Assembly (NCBI GenBank): GCA_032622095.1
Contig: CP136066.1
Location: 144,117,559 to 144,181,558, forward strand
Direction: 5' to 3'
Length of the DNA stretch: 64,000 bases
Origin: Siphonodentalium dalli
Lineage: Eukaryota > Mollusca > Scaphopoda > Gadilida > Siphonodentaliidae
The notes beneath the pieces were generated by a model, which saw only the letters and a list, made by a program, of their open reading frames with translations, was not told where the DNA came from and made no database searches. Made by a program: the position numbers and the translations under genes. Shown here piece after piece: positions 54,666 through 64,000 of the stretch. Every line of letters starts with the position of its first letter. Position 1 is the first letter of the stretch.

Positions 54666-55173
54666 AAGACATAAAACAGGGGAAAAAGTGGCTAGAGTCC
54701 CAATGGTGTGGTGTCTGCTGGGGGTTAAAGTGGAACATATGTGCTCCGACGAAGTTTTATTTTGTGCCCAAATTAAAATTAAATTAATAATGAATGTCTG
54801 CAACATGGGGGGTTAAATACAGCCCAATACAGGGAGAAGTGGTGTAGTTCTTGTCTGGAAAGCACGTTTTTTAAATTAATATTATGTTTTCTGTGACAAT
54901 TTGATATATGTTTAAGGAAAAACCCAAACATTTTTGATCGCGTATAGTAACTCGAGTCAGCATAAAACAAATACCGGCAGCTGAATGGTGTATAATATAT
55001 TCGGTTGTTTAATGTGAAAGAAAAAAGAAATTCATAGGCTATGTTAATTCCTCGGCCATTTGTGTGGGATTGTTCGTCAAGCGGCTACATTGGTCGCCAT
55101 AATTGGTAGGGGGTGGGGTATTTTTCTATACTGAAATTTTGTGCACAAAAGGGGTGGTTGTGGATATGCCAAT
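54666..55173. repeat. Direct repeat unit, copy 2
   Basis: This is the second copy of 53871-54412, separated from it by 253 bp of unrelated DNA. It has a small deletion and scattered substitutions. Confidence 0.75.
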
Positions 55174-55586
55174 TTATTTCCAGGAATAAGTATGGTAATT
55201 AAGGCACCATTTCTGTTTTGACTACACTTATGTCCGACGTGGAGTTATACACGCAAAAATATTTAAAATTTGGCTCAGTACGGTAATGAATCGTGGGCAT
55301 GGCTTAACCCAACATGGAAATGCAGCTGGGCTCTATACAAACAACGACGGAAAGTTTGTTCAACGAGATACGAAAACACTGCTCGAACTTCGGTCAGCTC
55401 GGGGCAGGAAGTAAGATATTGAATGAATCGTACGCCCACATGACCTTTGCGACCTTTGTTGTACATGCAAGATAGAATCCCCCCCCCCCTTGATACGCAG
55501 CGGTAGGATTAAAGATTCTGATGGACGATTTTTCATTTTGAAGATATTAGTATCGGTATTGACTTGTCGCCAATTCTTAATGATTT

Positions 55587-56694
55587 GAACGTACACACTT
55601 TTAATATAGGCACGGCATATGACAATTTAATGTGGAACAATTTCTGAATTTGTCAAAAAATTGTGTGTAAATATTGAATAATTACTCTAATTACTAATAA
55701 GTCATATCAACAAAGACAGTTTATAAATAATGAGCGTTTATTATCAGCTTAGAATGTATGTGGGTCAACATAACTAATGTTGGTACCCGAATCCAACAAT
55801 TAACATAATTAAATAGGCCTACTGAATTAACTTTAAGATAATTATTGAAATGAAGTTCCCAGATTTGTTGCATAATAAAGAGCGTTCACTCTCAATTTTC
55901 TTTGTGGAATATAAACATATTTCAGGCTAATTTGGTGAATTTCATTGTCATAATTTAACAGAGCGTCTCAGTATTAGCCTATAATTATACGCGCAGCTAG
56001 GTTATTATGCATCAACAATGATGTATACAATAAAGATAATTTACTATTTTATAATTTCTTTGAGAATCGTAACCCAATATTCGGTTATTTTATGCCGATA
56101 TATTAAAGCTTTTGTATCAGTGTTCATATTAATTAATAAATTATCGCCCATTGAATAAAGATGGTTCGTGATATAACTTAAGTATCTATGATACCATATC
56201 AGGCCTTGTGGTTAATTAATAGTGATAGAACTAAAAGGCCAGACGTTCAGACAACAGGAGGCAATGTCCCGGTAGTTTTAGAAAATTCAGACTTCGGAGT
56301 GAAACTAATTAATCCTATACTCACGGCCCTGATTTGTACTGGCGTGCCCTCGTCCTGATTTATTTGCTGACGCCTTCTACCATCGCGCTGTCACTTACGC
56401 CAAACAAAGAATACGTTTCTATAAACCCCCCACACAAAAGCATCGTAGCGTTTATTGAAGCTATAATTGAAACGACTCCAGTTATCTCATGCATAGCAAG
56501 TAAAAATCTTTTATATCCGACTTCTATGTGTCATCGTATATGTATGGTGGTATTATATATGGATACCCATAGCGACATCAATTTCACCTGGTGATTGTCA
56601 GAATGTGCAGACTTATTATACTCGGAGAAGTCTTGTAGAAATTAGCGGATATATACGTGACATAAATGCTCTTTATTCTACCATATCACAATAT
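55587..56694. repeat. 1.1-kb tandem duplication, unit 1
   Basis: The unit begins TTGAACGTACACACTTTTAA and ends before the same words at 56695. The first 430 bp differ from unit 2 at many sites, whereas about 56020-56690 is almost identical to 57106-57787. A - strand splice-donor-like GCC/GTGAGT occurs at 56325/56324. No supported coding frame is present; the frame at 56334-56594 starts at a TTG. Confidence 0.75.
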
Positions 56695-57792
56695 TTTGAA
56701 CGTACACACTTTTAATAAAGGCAGGATAAATGTTAAGTTGTGTGTAAATATTGAATGGTTACTCTAATTAATAATACATTATATTAAGAAGGACAGATTA
56801 TAAATAAAGAGCGTTTATTGTCAGCTTAGAATGTACGTGGGTCAACATAGCTAATGTAATTGGTACCAGAATTCAACAGTTAACATAATTAAATAGGCCT
56901 ACTGAATTAACTTCATAAATATAATTATTGAAATGAAGTTCCCAGATTGATTTTTTGGCATAATAAAGAGCGTTTACTCTCAATATTCTTTGTGGAATAT
57001 AAACATATTTAAGACTATTTTGGCGAATTCCATCCTCATAATTTAATAGAACGTCTCAGTATTAGCCTACATTGTTATGCGCAGCTAGGTTATTATGCAT
57101 CAACAATGATGTATACAATAAAGATAATTTACTATTTTATAATTTCTTTGAGAATCGTAACCCAATATTCGGTTATTTTATGCCGATATATTAAAGCTTT
57201 TGTATCAGTGTTCATATTAATTAATAAATTATCGCCCATTGAATAAAGATGGTTCGTGATATAACTTAAGTATCTATGATACCATATCAGGCCTTGTGGT
57301 TAATTAATAGTGATAGAACTAAAAGGCCAGACGTTCAGACAACAGGAGGCAATGTCCCGGTAGTTTTAGAAAATTCAGACTTCGGAGTGAAACTAATTAA
57401 TCCTATACTCACGGCCCTGATTTGTACTGGCGTGCCCTCCTCCTGATTTATTTGCTGACGCCTTCTACCATCGCGCTGTCACTTACGCCAAACAAAGAAT
57501 ACGTTTCTATAAACCCCCCACACAAATAAGAGAAAAAAGCATCGTAGCGTTTATTGAAGCTATAATTGAAACGACTCCAGTTATCTCATGCATAGCAAGT
57601 AAAAAAAAAATTATATCCGACTTATATGTGTCATCGTATATGTATGGTGGTATTATATATGGATACCCATAGCGACATCAATTTCACCTGGTGATTGTCA
57701 GAATGTGCAGACTTATTATACTCGGAGAAGTCTTGTAGAAATTAGCGGATATATACGTGACATAAATGCTCTTTATTCTACCATATCAGAAC
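56695..57792. repeat. 1.1-kb tandem duplication, unit 2
   Basis: This is the second copy of 55587-56694, with the same - strand donor-like site at 57413/57412, a 10-bp insertion (near 57528) and an A-run change near 57602. Being near-identical in the right two-thirds, it points to partial gene conversion or a second duplication. Confidence 0.75.
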
Positions 57793-57814
57793 AATATTAG
57801 CACTGAACGCTTTT

Positions 57815-58220
57815 TAGCTCACCTCAGACGAAGTCTCCGGTGGAGCTATAGTCACCACTCCTCGTCCGTCCATCCGTCCATCGTCCGTCCGTCAACAATT
57901 CTTTGAACATCTTCTCCTCTGGAACCGTAAGACCAAATTGGTTCATATTTGGTGCGGATATTCCCTAGGTGACTCTCATTCAGATTTGTTCAAATGAGGT
58001 CGCTGGGTCAAATAGTTGCGAAGCCAGGGCCATAACTCTGTAATTCTTACAACAACTTCTTCTCAAATTTCATTGGGCCGAATGGGTTCATATTTGGTAC
58101 AAAGGGTCTTTGGGGGACTGTTATTCAGATTTGTTCAAATGATGTCACTGGGTCGAATGTGGGCGGAGCCAGTGACATAACTCAAAACAAAATTCTTTTT
58201 TGTTAAATTCAGTTTTTTGT
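57815..58220. repeat. AGCTCACC-hairpin repeat, third copy
   Basis: It starts GCTCACCTCAGACGAAGTCT and continues with GTCCGTCC, TTCATATTTGGT, TTCAGATTTGTTCAAATG and GCCAGGGCCATAACTCT, as at 25372-25745. It is part of the same Helitron/pearl-like family. Confidence 0.65.
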
Positions 58221-58701
58221 AATTTTCACCTTACTCAATTTAACAAACAAAAAATTATTTTTTAAGCATGTTATAAAATTTGAAAAAAAGTGACACCATT
58301 ACAACATCTACAGAATCATGAAACTTTAGTCTTTAATCTTCTGAAATTACAGAAATATTCCATTACCCATCCCCCTCCCACATGGCCCAGACCCACCCCA
58401 CCCTGCAGTGGCCTACACCCAACCAACATCCCTTCCGACGGATATCATTTCCAGCTTCCAACATTAATACCTGTTCTATTAAAGTTGCAGATATCTCTTT
58501 GTGGATAGACAGAGCGAAACACAGGTCATTAATCTAGATTAGAATAAAATGTCACTGACAGCTTGTATAAACATACTGCTAGCAATTTTAAACAAACTTC
58601 CTGAATTTAGTGTGTCTGACATTTGCAGGTCAGAGAATCATTAATAAGAGGCACAATCTATCATGTATTGTTCAACAGGGCAAATAGGATGTCTGTCATT
58701 T

Positions 58702-59086
58702 GCAGAATGAGGTCCCCAGAGGGTGAATTTAGTGATGCTATCCCACTCAGCGGGCTAGCATCACCAAATTCACCCTCTGGATACCTCATTCTGCTTAGGC
58801 CCCATCTTCTTGGAAGTATCTATAGTATCAAATTAACATTGTTGTTAGTTACATTTCCCGTCTAGGAAGTTTCTATATCCCCTAATTTGCAGAAGATAAA
58901 GTTCATAATTGAGGTGTCTAATGGGTGAACATCAACTTCAACTGGGGAACTTCAATCTTATCCTAGGTCTGCCATAGTAGTTGAGGGCCTTAGCAGAATG
59001 AGGTCCCCAGAGGGTGAATTTAGTGATGCTAGCCCACTGTGCAGGATAGCGTCACTAAGGTCACCATATGTGGGACCTCATTCCGC
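58702..59086. mobile_element. Foldback element, second copy
   Basis: Palindromes at 58702-58794 and 58993-59086 match those at 23666-23758 and 23960-24052, with the same spacer (GGAAGTATCTATAGTATC, CTAATTTGCAGAAGATAAA). The outer ends are less well preserved. Confidence 0.7.
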
Positions 59087-59189
59087 AAATGACAGACACA
59101 CTATCACACTATTTCAAGGCTTGATTGTATAATACATTGTGTTGCTTGAGGCCAGGCACATACAATGTAGGAATATGCACACTATTTGC

Positions 59190-59740
59190 AGGCTTGCTCG
59201 GAGTTTGCTCCTTTGGTGATTGTGGTTCAGATTTGTTCAATCAGGGTCACCAGGTCAAGTAGGTGCAAGGCCAGCTACATTACTCTTTCTCTACATAGTA
59301 AATCATGATGTGTCTTCTATGCAAGAATCAAATGGCCTATTTTGCTTATATTTGGTATGAAATTACCTTGGGTGACTGATTTGTGAAAATGGGATCACAA
59401 AGTCAAATAAGGGCAGAGCCAGAGACTTATCTATTTCACTACATAGTAATTCTTAAAATATGTTTGCAAGAACTAGTTGGCTTATTTGGAATGGAATGTT
59501 CTTCCTTGACTGCAATTCAGATTTTTTGTAATGGGGTCACTTGGTCAAATAAGGGCCAAACGAAGGACAGTTTCCCTATTAATATGCTTCCTTCACAAGG
59601 ACCATCAGGTCTATTTTACTGATATTTATCATATGTATGAAGGGTTCTTTGGTGCCTGGGATTCAAATTTATTCAGATGGGGGTCACCAGGTTAAATAGG
59701 GTGGGACCAGGGACATAACTATATGTCAGATTATGTCTCT
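59190..59740. repeat. Repeat units related to 26440-26720
   Basis: Shared words are TTCAAATTTATTCAGATGG, GGTTAAATAGGGTGGGACCA, GACAGTTTCCCTATTAATATG and CTTCCTTCACA. These are degenerate units of the AGCTCACC family lying beside the LINE tail as in the 26-kb copy. Confidence 0.6.
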
Positions 59741-60111
59741 ATAGTAATTCTTAAAATGTCTTCTCAAGAGAAGTTGGACTATTTAGCTTACATATAGTAT
59801 GGAGCAATCAGGATTTGTTAAAATGAGGTCAATTTGTCAAGAAATGGTGGTGCTATGGGGGACTTAACACTTTTGTGTCTAATAAAATCATTGAAATACC
59901 AAATTCATTAAGACATCTACCTTGAAACCACCTGACTGATTAATCTGACATACATGTATTGTGTTTTGGGTCCATGGATAATTTGGGCTTCAAACATGTC
60001 TAAATAGTTTTGGATTAAGGCTCTTGTGAGATTGGAAATTTCCAACAATTGAGAAAGTTTGTGGTGTCAGTTGTGAAATTCCAACCTACGACTTGGGAGT
60101 CTGTAGCCCGG

Positions 60112-60393
60112 TCAAAGGGGACTTGTTGAGCTGGAGGAGGAGGGGGTGATCAGTAGTGTACAGTTGGTAATTTCAAGGTGGATTTTCACCAATCTAAATA
60201 TGTGAAGTCTCTCTAGCCACATATCCTGTTTAGAGCTATTTCTTTTAAAGTGATTATGAAAAGTTCTGACTGTTGTAGTCTCCAGAGTCCCAGCCTTATC
60301 AGTCTGTGTAGTCTGGTGAGCTACCCCACAGTCATTGACTGTCTTGTTATTGTTCCACGTGTTTTTTTTCTTTCGTTCCACCGTTTCGTACAC
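60112..60393 (-). pseudogene. LINE 3' fragment related to 26990-27960
   Basis: The - strand frame [12 protein letters not shown], then [20 protein letters not shown] matches the tail at 27112-27300. It is truncated before the reverse transcriptase region. The flank 59880-60110 also matches about 26820-27060, so the two copies share the LINE tail plus adjoining repeat. Confidence 0.7.
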
Positions 60394-60479
60394 ACAGACA
60401 GATATTCGGACTATACCCCGGGAATGTTCTGTCGAAGAAATAGGTTAAAATCCCACGGCGGGCCGGTTAAATCCTAAAA

Positions 60480-62590
60480 TTTATATATGTTCACATTTGA
60501 TGCATCCAGGCTGTCCTGTTCCGGGCATAAAAATAAGTCGATAAGTACAATAGAGAGCGTTCCTCGTTAGTCTATTCATAACATGGCAAAAATAATTATG
60601 AAGAGCGATTTCATCAACTGCGAAAAAAACAACTGAGAGCACTGAGCTAACAATGTATACATGACCAAGTTTTGTTTCAGTATATAGATCCTACTAGACT
60701 ATAAATCGTGTATTTATCGACCCATATTGTCCCTACTGACAAACTTTTATTACGCACGGTATACACGATTTGTTATGTGCAAAATGGGCCATGTTCGTTT
60801 AAATTTCCCATTTGAAACCGGCCAATAACCTATGTATAGCTGTACGATAACTGTACTATAAATTTATTAGATCGTACACATGGGCCCATTTTTGATGGCC
60901 ATATCGTGACTTCCAAAAGAGGAAGTTGTCACACCTTTTGATTTGTTGTCATCCTAGCAAAAAAAAAATCAGTGATAATCTCTTATAAAGAGCGTTCATT
61001 ATTTCGTCGACACTGAGCACTTGTGATCGTTTTCGACGAATTTTACATGTACCTGTGGATGACTGTGTGGATCTTCGCTGTGTCCAATAAATAATGTGGA
61101 TTTCAAGTATTTTCTTTTTTGTTTTGCATGGTAAGCTGAAATTGGCTCAGACAATTTTTCAAATTTCGTCCCAAATCGGACGGGCATCTTTAATCTGACA
61201 CACGAAGACTAATAATGACATGAGCTCCAATGTTCAGGGGAGCGTGCAGCTATGTGGGTGGGGGGGGGGGGGGGACGATATATTCGTTCCAATTTCGTCC
61301 GCGTTAGCGTTATGTTGGGGTTTGTACATGGTAAGACATCTGATCGATGATAACGATACATGTATATCGCAATGGTAATGCTACGATGGCGCGGGGGGTG
61401 TCAATTTTCCCACCTGACATAAATCTCAGCTCATCACAGTTGGAAATTCAAAATAATCAAGCGAACTGAAATGCATTCATAGTAAACTAGACATCGTTAC
61501 TGAAAATATATGTGCTACTGAATTTCAAAAGGGAGATAATTCATGAGTCAGAAATAGGCAGGTGACATGATTATTTTGAACAGAAAGCGAAATGTTTAAT
61601 GGCAATTTCTTAATTTATTTACCAGCATCGGTATGCTTAAATGTCTCCCCAGCGTGGCATTTCATTCAGCCCCCAAGACAAGTACACAGGGGTGACTCAC
61701 ATTTAATGTCCATCAACTCATGTCTCTATTCAATCGGTTCGATAATATTCCGACGGTTCTCTATTACGAAAGTTCCCAGCCAAATGTTCGCTTATCCAAT
61801 TAAAAAAATTTATATTATAAGGCCAAAAAGTGTTTTGGTTTTCGGGTAATTTTTTCTTCAAATCAATGAGGGAGGGATGGTTTTTTTTCTTCTTTTTTTT
61901 TCTTCTTCTGCGCATAGTAAGCATGGACAAAGATACCTTCCTCTGTCTAGTAATAACCAAAAAGGTGGAGGGAACTGTTATGCACATAAACTCATTTAGT
62001 CTTATATAAAAATGACATTGTACTACCAGTGTATGACTGGGATTACCTAACAATATACTACTGTTATTCTTGTCTAAAAACTGATACCTCCCCATTCTAA
62101 TATGTGATCCTGAATTTAGTCCTGTGCCTTTCAATTGTATAAAGTTACAATTAGTGTAAGTTGTTCACAATGACTAATTGTAAGAAGAGCATGAGGATCA
62201 GCTAATCATTTTCTTAATTGTAGTCATCTACTTCATGTTGTAAGCCAGCAAGTCACTTTTAACACATTACATGTTAGAGCTCAATGCACACTAATATTCA
62301 ACACATATCTGCTATGGACATGTTGATAATTTATTTATTTTTTTAATTTATTTTTTCATAAGTTTTTTTGTCATAACATCAGGCATTGCAATAAAAAGGC
62401 CTAATGCGGCCCTTTTTATTCAATGCGGCGGGGCCTGAGAACCAAAACCTTTTTGTTTTTGGCCTAAACGAGAACATTTTCTCCTCGACGCTCTGCGTTA
62501 CAAACATACGCAATCTTAGTATGGGCGTACTGGCGTTTAACCCTTTGAACCCTGGCGCCCCACAGTGATCGACACCCTGACCCGGGGCTC
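60480..62590. other. Intergenic DNA without recognised gene
   Basis: It has a G run at about 61260-61274 and a polypyrimidine stretch (61880-61910). The 134-codon - frame at 61730-62134 includes a poly-Lys stretch from this run and is not a credible gene. Repeats of GAGCGTTCATT type occur. Confidence 0.35.
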
Positions 62591-62591
62591 C

Positions 62592-63261
62592 CAGTGGTAT
62601 GTCCGCTTAAATTAGATAGTTTCTAGTAGCATGGTGTTGATTATGTTCAAATTACGACACCGGTATGAAACTTTACAGGTTTGTCCCCCATGGATCAGCG
62701 ATCATTATAAGATCGCGAGACTTTGCCTCGCGGCAACTCCTTGGTAACGGTTGCTAGGCAACTAGCCGGAATTGACTGGAAAATGTAAATATAGCTTATA
62801 GCGTCGTAATTCAACCTCAGTGATTGCGTTTTTTGATGCAGGTACTACCCTAACGTGAAATTTGAGATATACCCGACCAGAATAGTGAACCAAATATCCC
62901 ATTTAAGGGTAGCAACGGTTGCTAAGCAAATACCACAACTGATCGAATGACATAATTGCACTAACCATTCAGTGGTATGTTTTGCCTTAATTTAGACAGT
63001 GTCTAGTCGCATGGTGTTGGTTATGTTGAAAGGGGACACCTACCTGAAACTGTGCAGGCATGATATATGCATGCACGGACCACTGATCATTGTAAGATCT
63101 GGAGACTTTGCCACCCGATCTCGCCTTAGAAACGGTTACTAGGCAACTACCCGAAATTTGCAGGATAAACAAATTCTAGCTTATAACGTTGTAATTATGC
63201 ATCAGCGAATTGCGTTTCGATGCAACCAATATCCTAATGTGAAATTAAGATATACTTGACC
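62592..63261. repeat. About 380-bp tandem repeat, two units
   Basis: Units start CAGTGGTATGT at 62592 and 62970. Shared words include AGTCGCATGGTGTTG, GATCATTNTAAGATC, GGAGACTTTGCC and GGCAACTANCCG. No coding signal is seen. Confidence 0.65.
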
Positions 63262-64000
63262 ATGAGCGAGTAAGTCAACTTGATATGCGATAGACTTTTT
63301 GCTGCATGTGGCACAACAGAGACTGATATTACAGAGACCAGAAACAACGTAATTTCCCGTAACATATCGTGGCCCCATTGTTCAAGTAAGCTGTCTAGAT
63401 TGTGTCTACTATACTAACATGTGAAACATGCAACAAAATGTCATATATAGCGCCACATTTAACTTAAACGCATTTAAAAAAATGAATTATAGTCTGCGCC
63501 CATGCGCATATTTTCCTAGCCATTTCTAGCGGGCAACCAATCCATATAGACACCTTTGCCAGCGCTGACTTCAATAGGCCAATTTAAATATATATATTAG
63601 TGGATATGTCGTGTATAAGTACGTTATAAACCATTTATTTGTCATTGCGCTAGTCTGCGCATGCGCGAATAAATCAACTTCATATGCGATAGACCCTTCC
63701 CCATATGTAGCAGAACACTTGTTAATATACACGAGGGCAATTTAAACTGAAATTGTGTGTCTAAATTACGTCTGTTCTGTACACACACGGGGAACACGAA
63801 ATTATATGGCGTAAATATAGCGGCATAGTTCGCTTAAAATATCGTATGTTTTTGTAGATTATATGCTACGCGCATGCGCATATATTTCTACCCGATACTA
63901 GCGGTCAACCATTCCATACGCACCATGGGCGCCGCTGACATATGTGGGGGCAATTTAAATATAAATCAGTGGGTCAGACGCTCGTTATACTATATATAAA
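63262..64000. repeat. About 400-bp tandem repeat at the window edge
   Basis: Two units (about 63262-63661 and 63662-64000, cut by the window) share TCAACTTNATATGCGATAGAC, GGCGTAAATATAGC/CATATATAGCGCC and CATGCGCATATTT, followed by GCGGGCAACCA or GCGGTCAACCA. TGCGCATGCGCG is a strong palindrome in the second. Confidence 0.55.

Noticed and set aside
56230-56356. 56-codon frame present in both 1.1-kb units as a small conserved gene
   Set aside because: The units are so similar there that conservation gives no evidence of selection; it has no domain or splice support.
61730-62134. 134-codon - strand frame
   Set aside because: It spans a polypyrimidine run giving poly-Lys and has no domain; composition is that of non-coding DNA.
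1-64000. tRNA, rRNA, viral integrations, bacterial genes or defence systems
   Set aside because: None was recognised; reverse transcriptase similarity here is of the non-LTR (LINE) type only, with no gag/env-like or integrase frames.

Overview
The window looks like animal nuclear DNA, most likely from a mollusc and probably a marine bivalve. It is AT-rich and intron-rich, with no operons. Two split genes have animal homologues (mitochondrial ribosomal protein L14 and a DHRS7-type short-chain dehydrogenase). Nearly everything else is short non-autonomous transposons, Helitron-like elements with minisatellite cores, foldbacks and decayed LINE reverse transcriptases. Some of these repeat types, such as hairpin-bounded elements with cores of roughly 160 bp, resemble bivalve 'pearl'-type repeats. 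The lineage is an inference; no rRNA, tRNA or mitochondrial marker is present to fix it.

Genes. (1) MRPL14 is on the + strand, with a transit-peptide exon at 12998-13071 and the ribosomal-protein exon at 19603-19975. They join in phase (148 aa) across a 6.5-kb intron full of nested transposons. (2) A DHRS7-like membrane-anchored SDR is on the - strand, from 52521 down to about 23055. I found eight coding exons by protein similarity, splice sites and phase; every junction is in phase, and the Asn-Ser-Tyr-Lys tetrad and TGxxxGxG motif are intact. Its last exon is the weak point. The two genes converge tail to tail with about 3 kb between them. No other gene is convincing; two possible orphan first exons (1396-1479, 28641-28844) are recorded at low confidence.

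Layout. 1-12.9 kb: intergenic DNA with a hAT-type element with 8-bp duplication (2128-3291), a cluster of CTCTTTAG hairpins (3300-3545) and a TIR element inserted in an older MITE (8703-11368). 12.9-20 kb: MRPL14; its intron holds a TTAA-flanked element carrying a FLYWCH-MULE transposase remnant between identical 223-bp repeats (13926-15865), a 165-bp minisatellite element (15900-18204) and a canonical non-autonomous Helitron (18555-19408). 20-23 kb: minisatellite and foldbacks between the two genes. 23-52.5 kb: the SDR gene, whose introns hold LINE fragments, tandem arrays, a head-to-tail Helitron array with zero-gap junctions (41639-44114) and two TIR elements whose interiors are almost wholly short palindromes (45244-46424 and 51503-52034). 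52.5-64 kb: tandem duplications upstream of the SDR, then repeats related to those at 23.6-27.9 kb, then tandem units at the window end.

No CRISPR array, bacterial operon or defence system is present. The most unusual material is the pair of palindrome-filled TIR elements, the zero-gap Helitron concatemer and the FLYWCH-MULE unit between long identical repeats.
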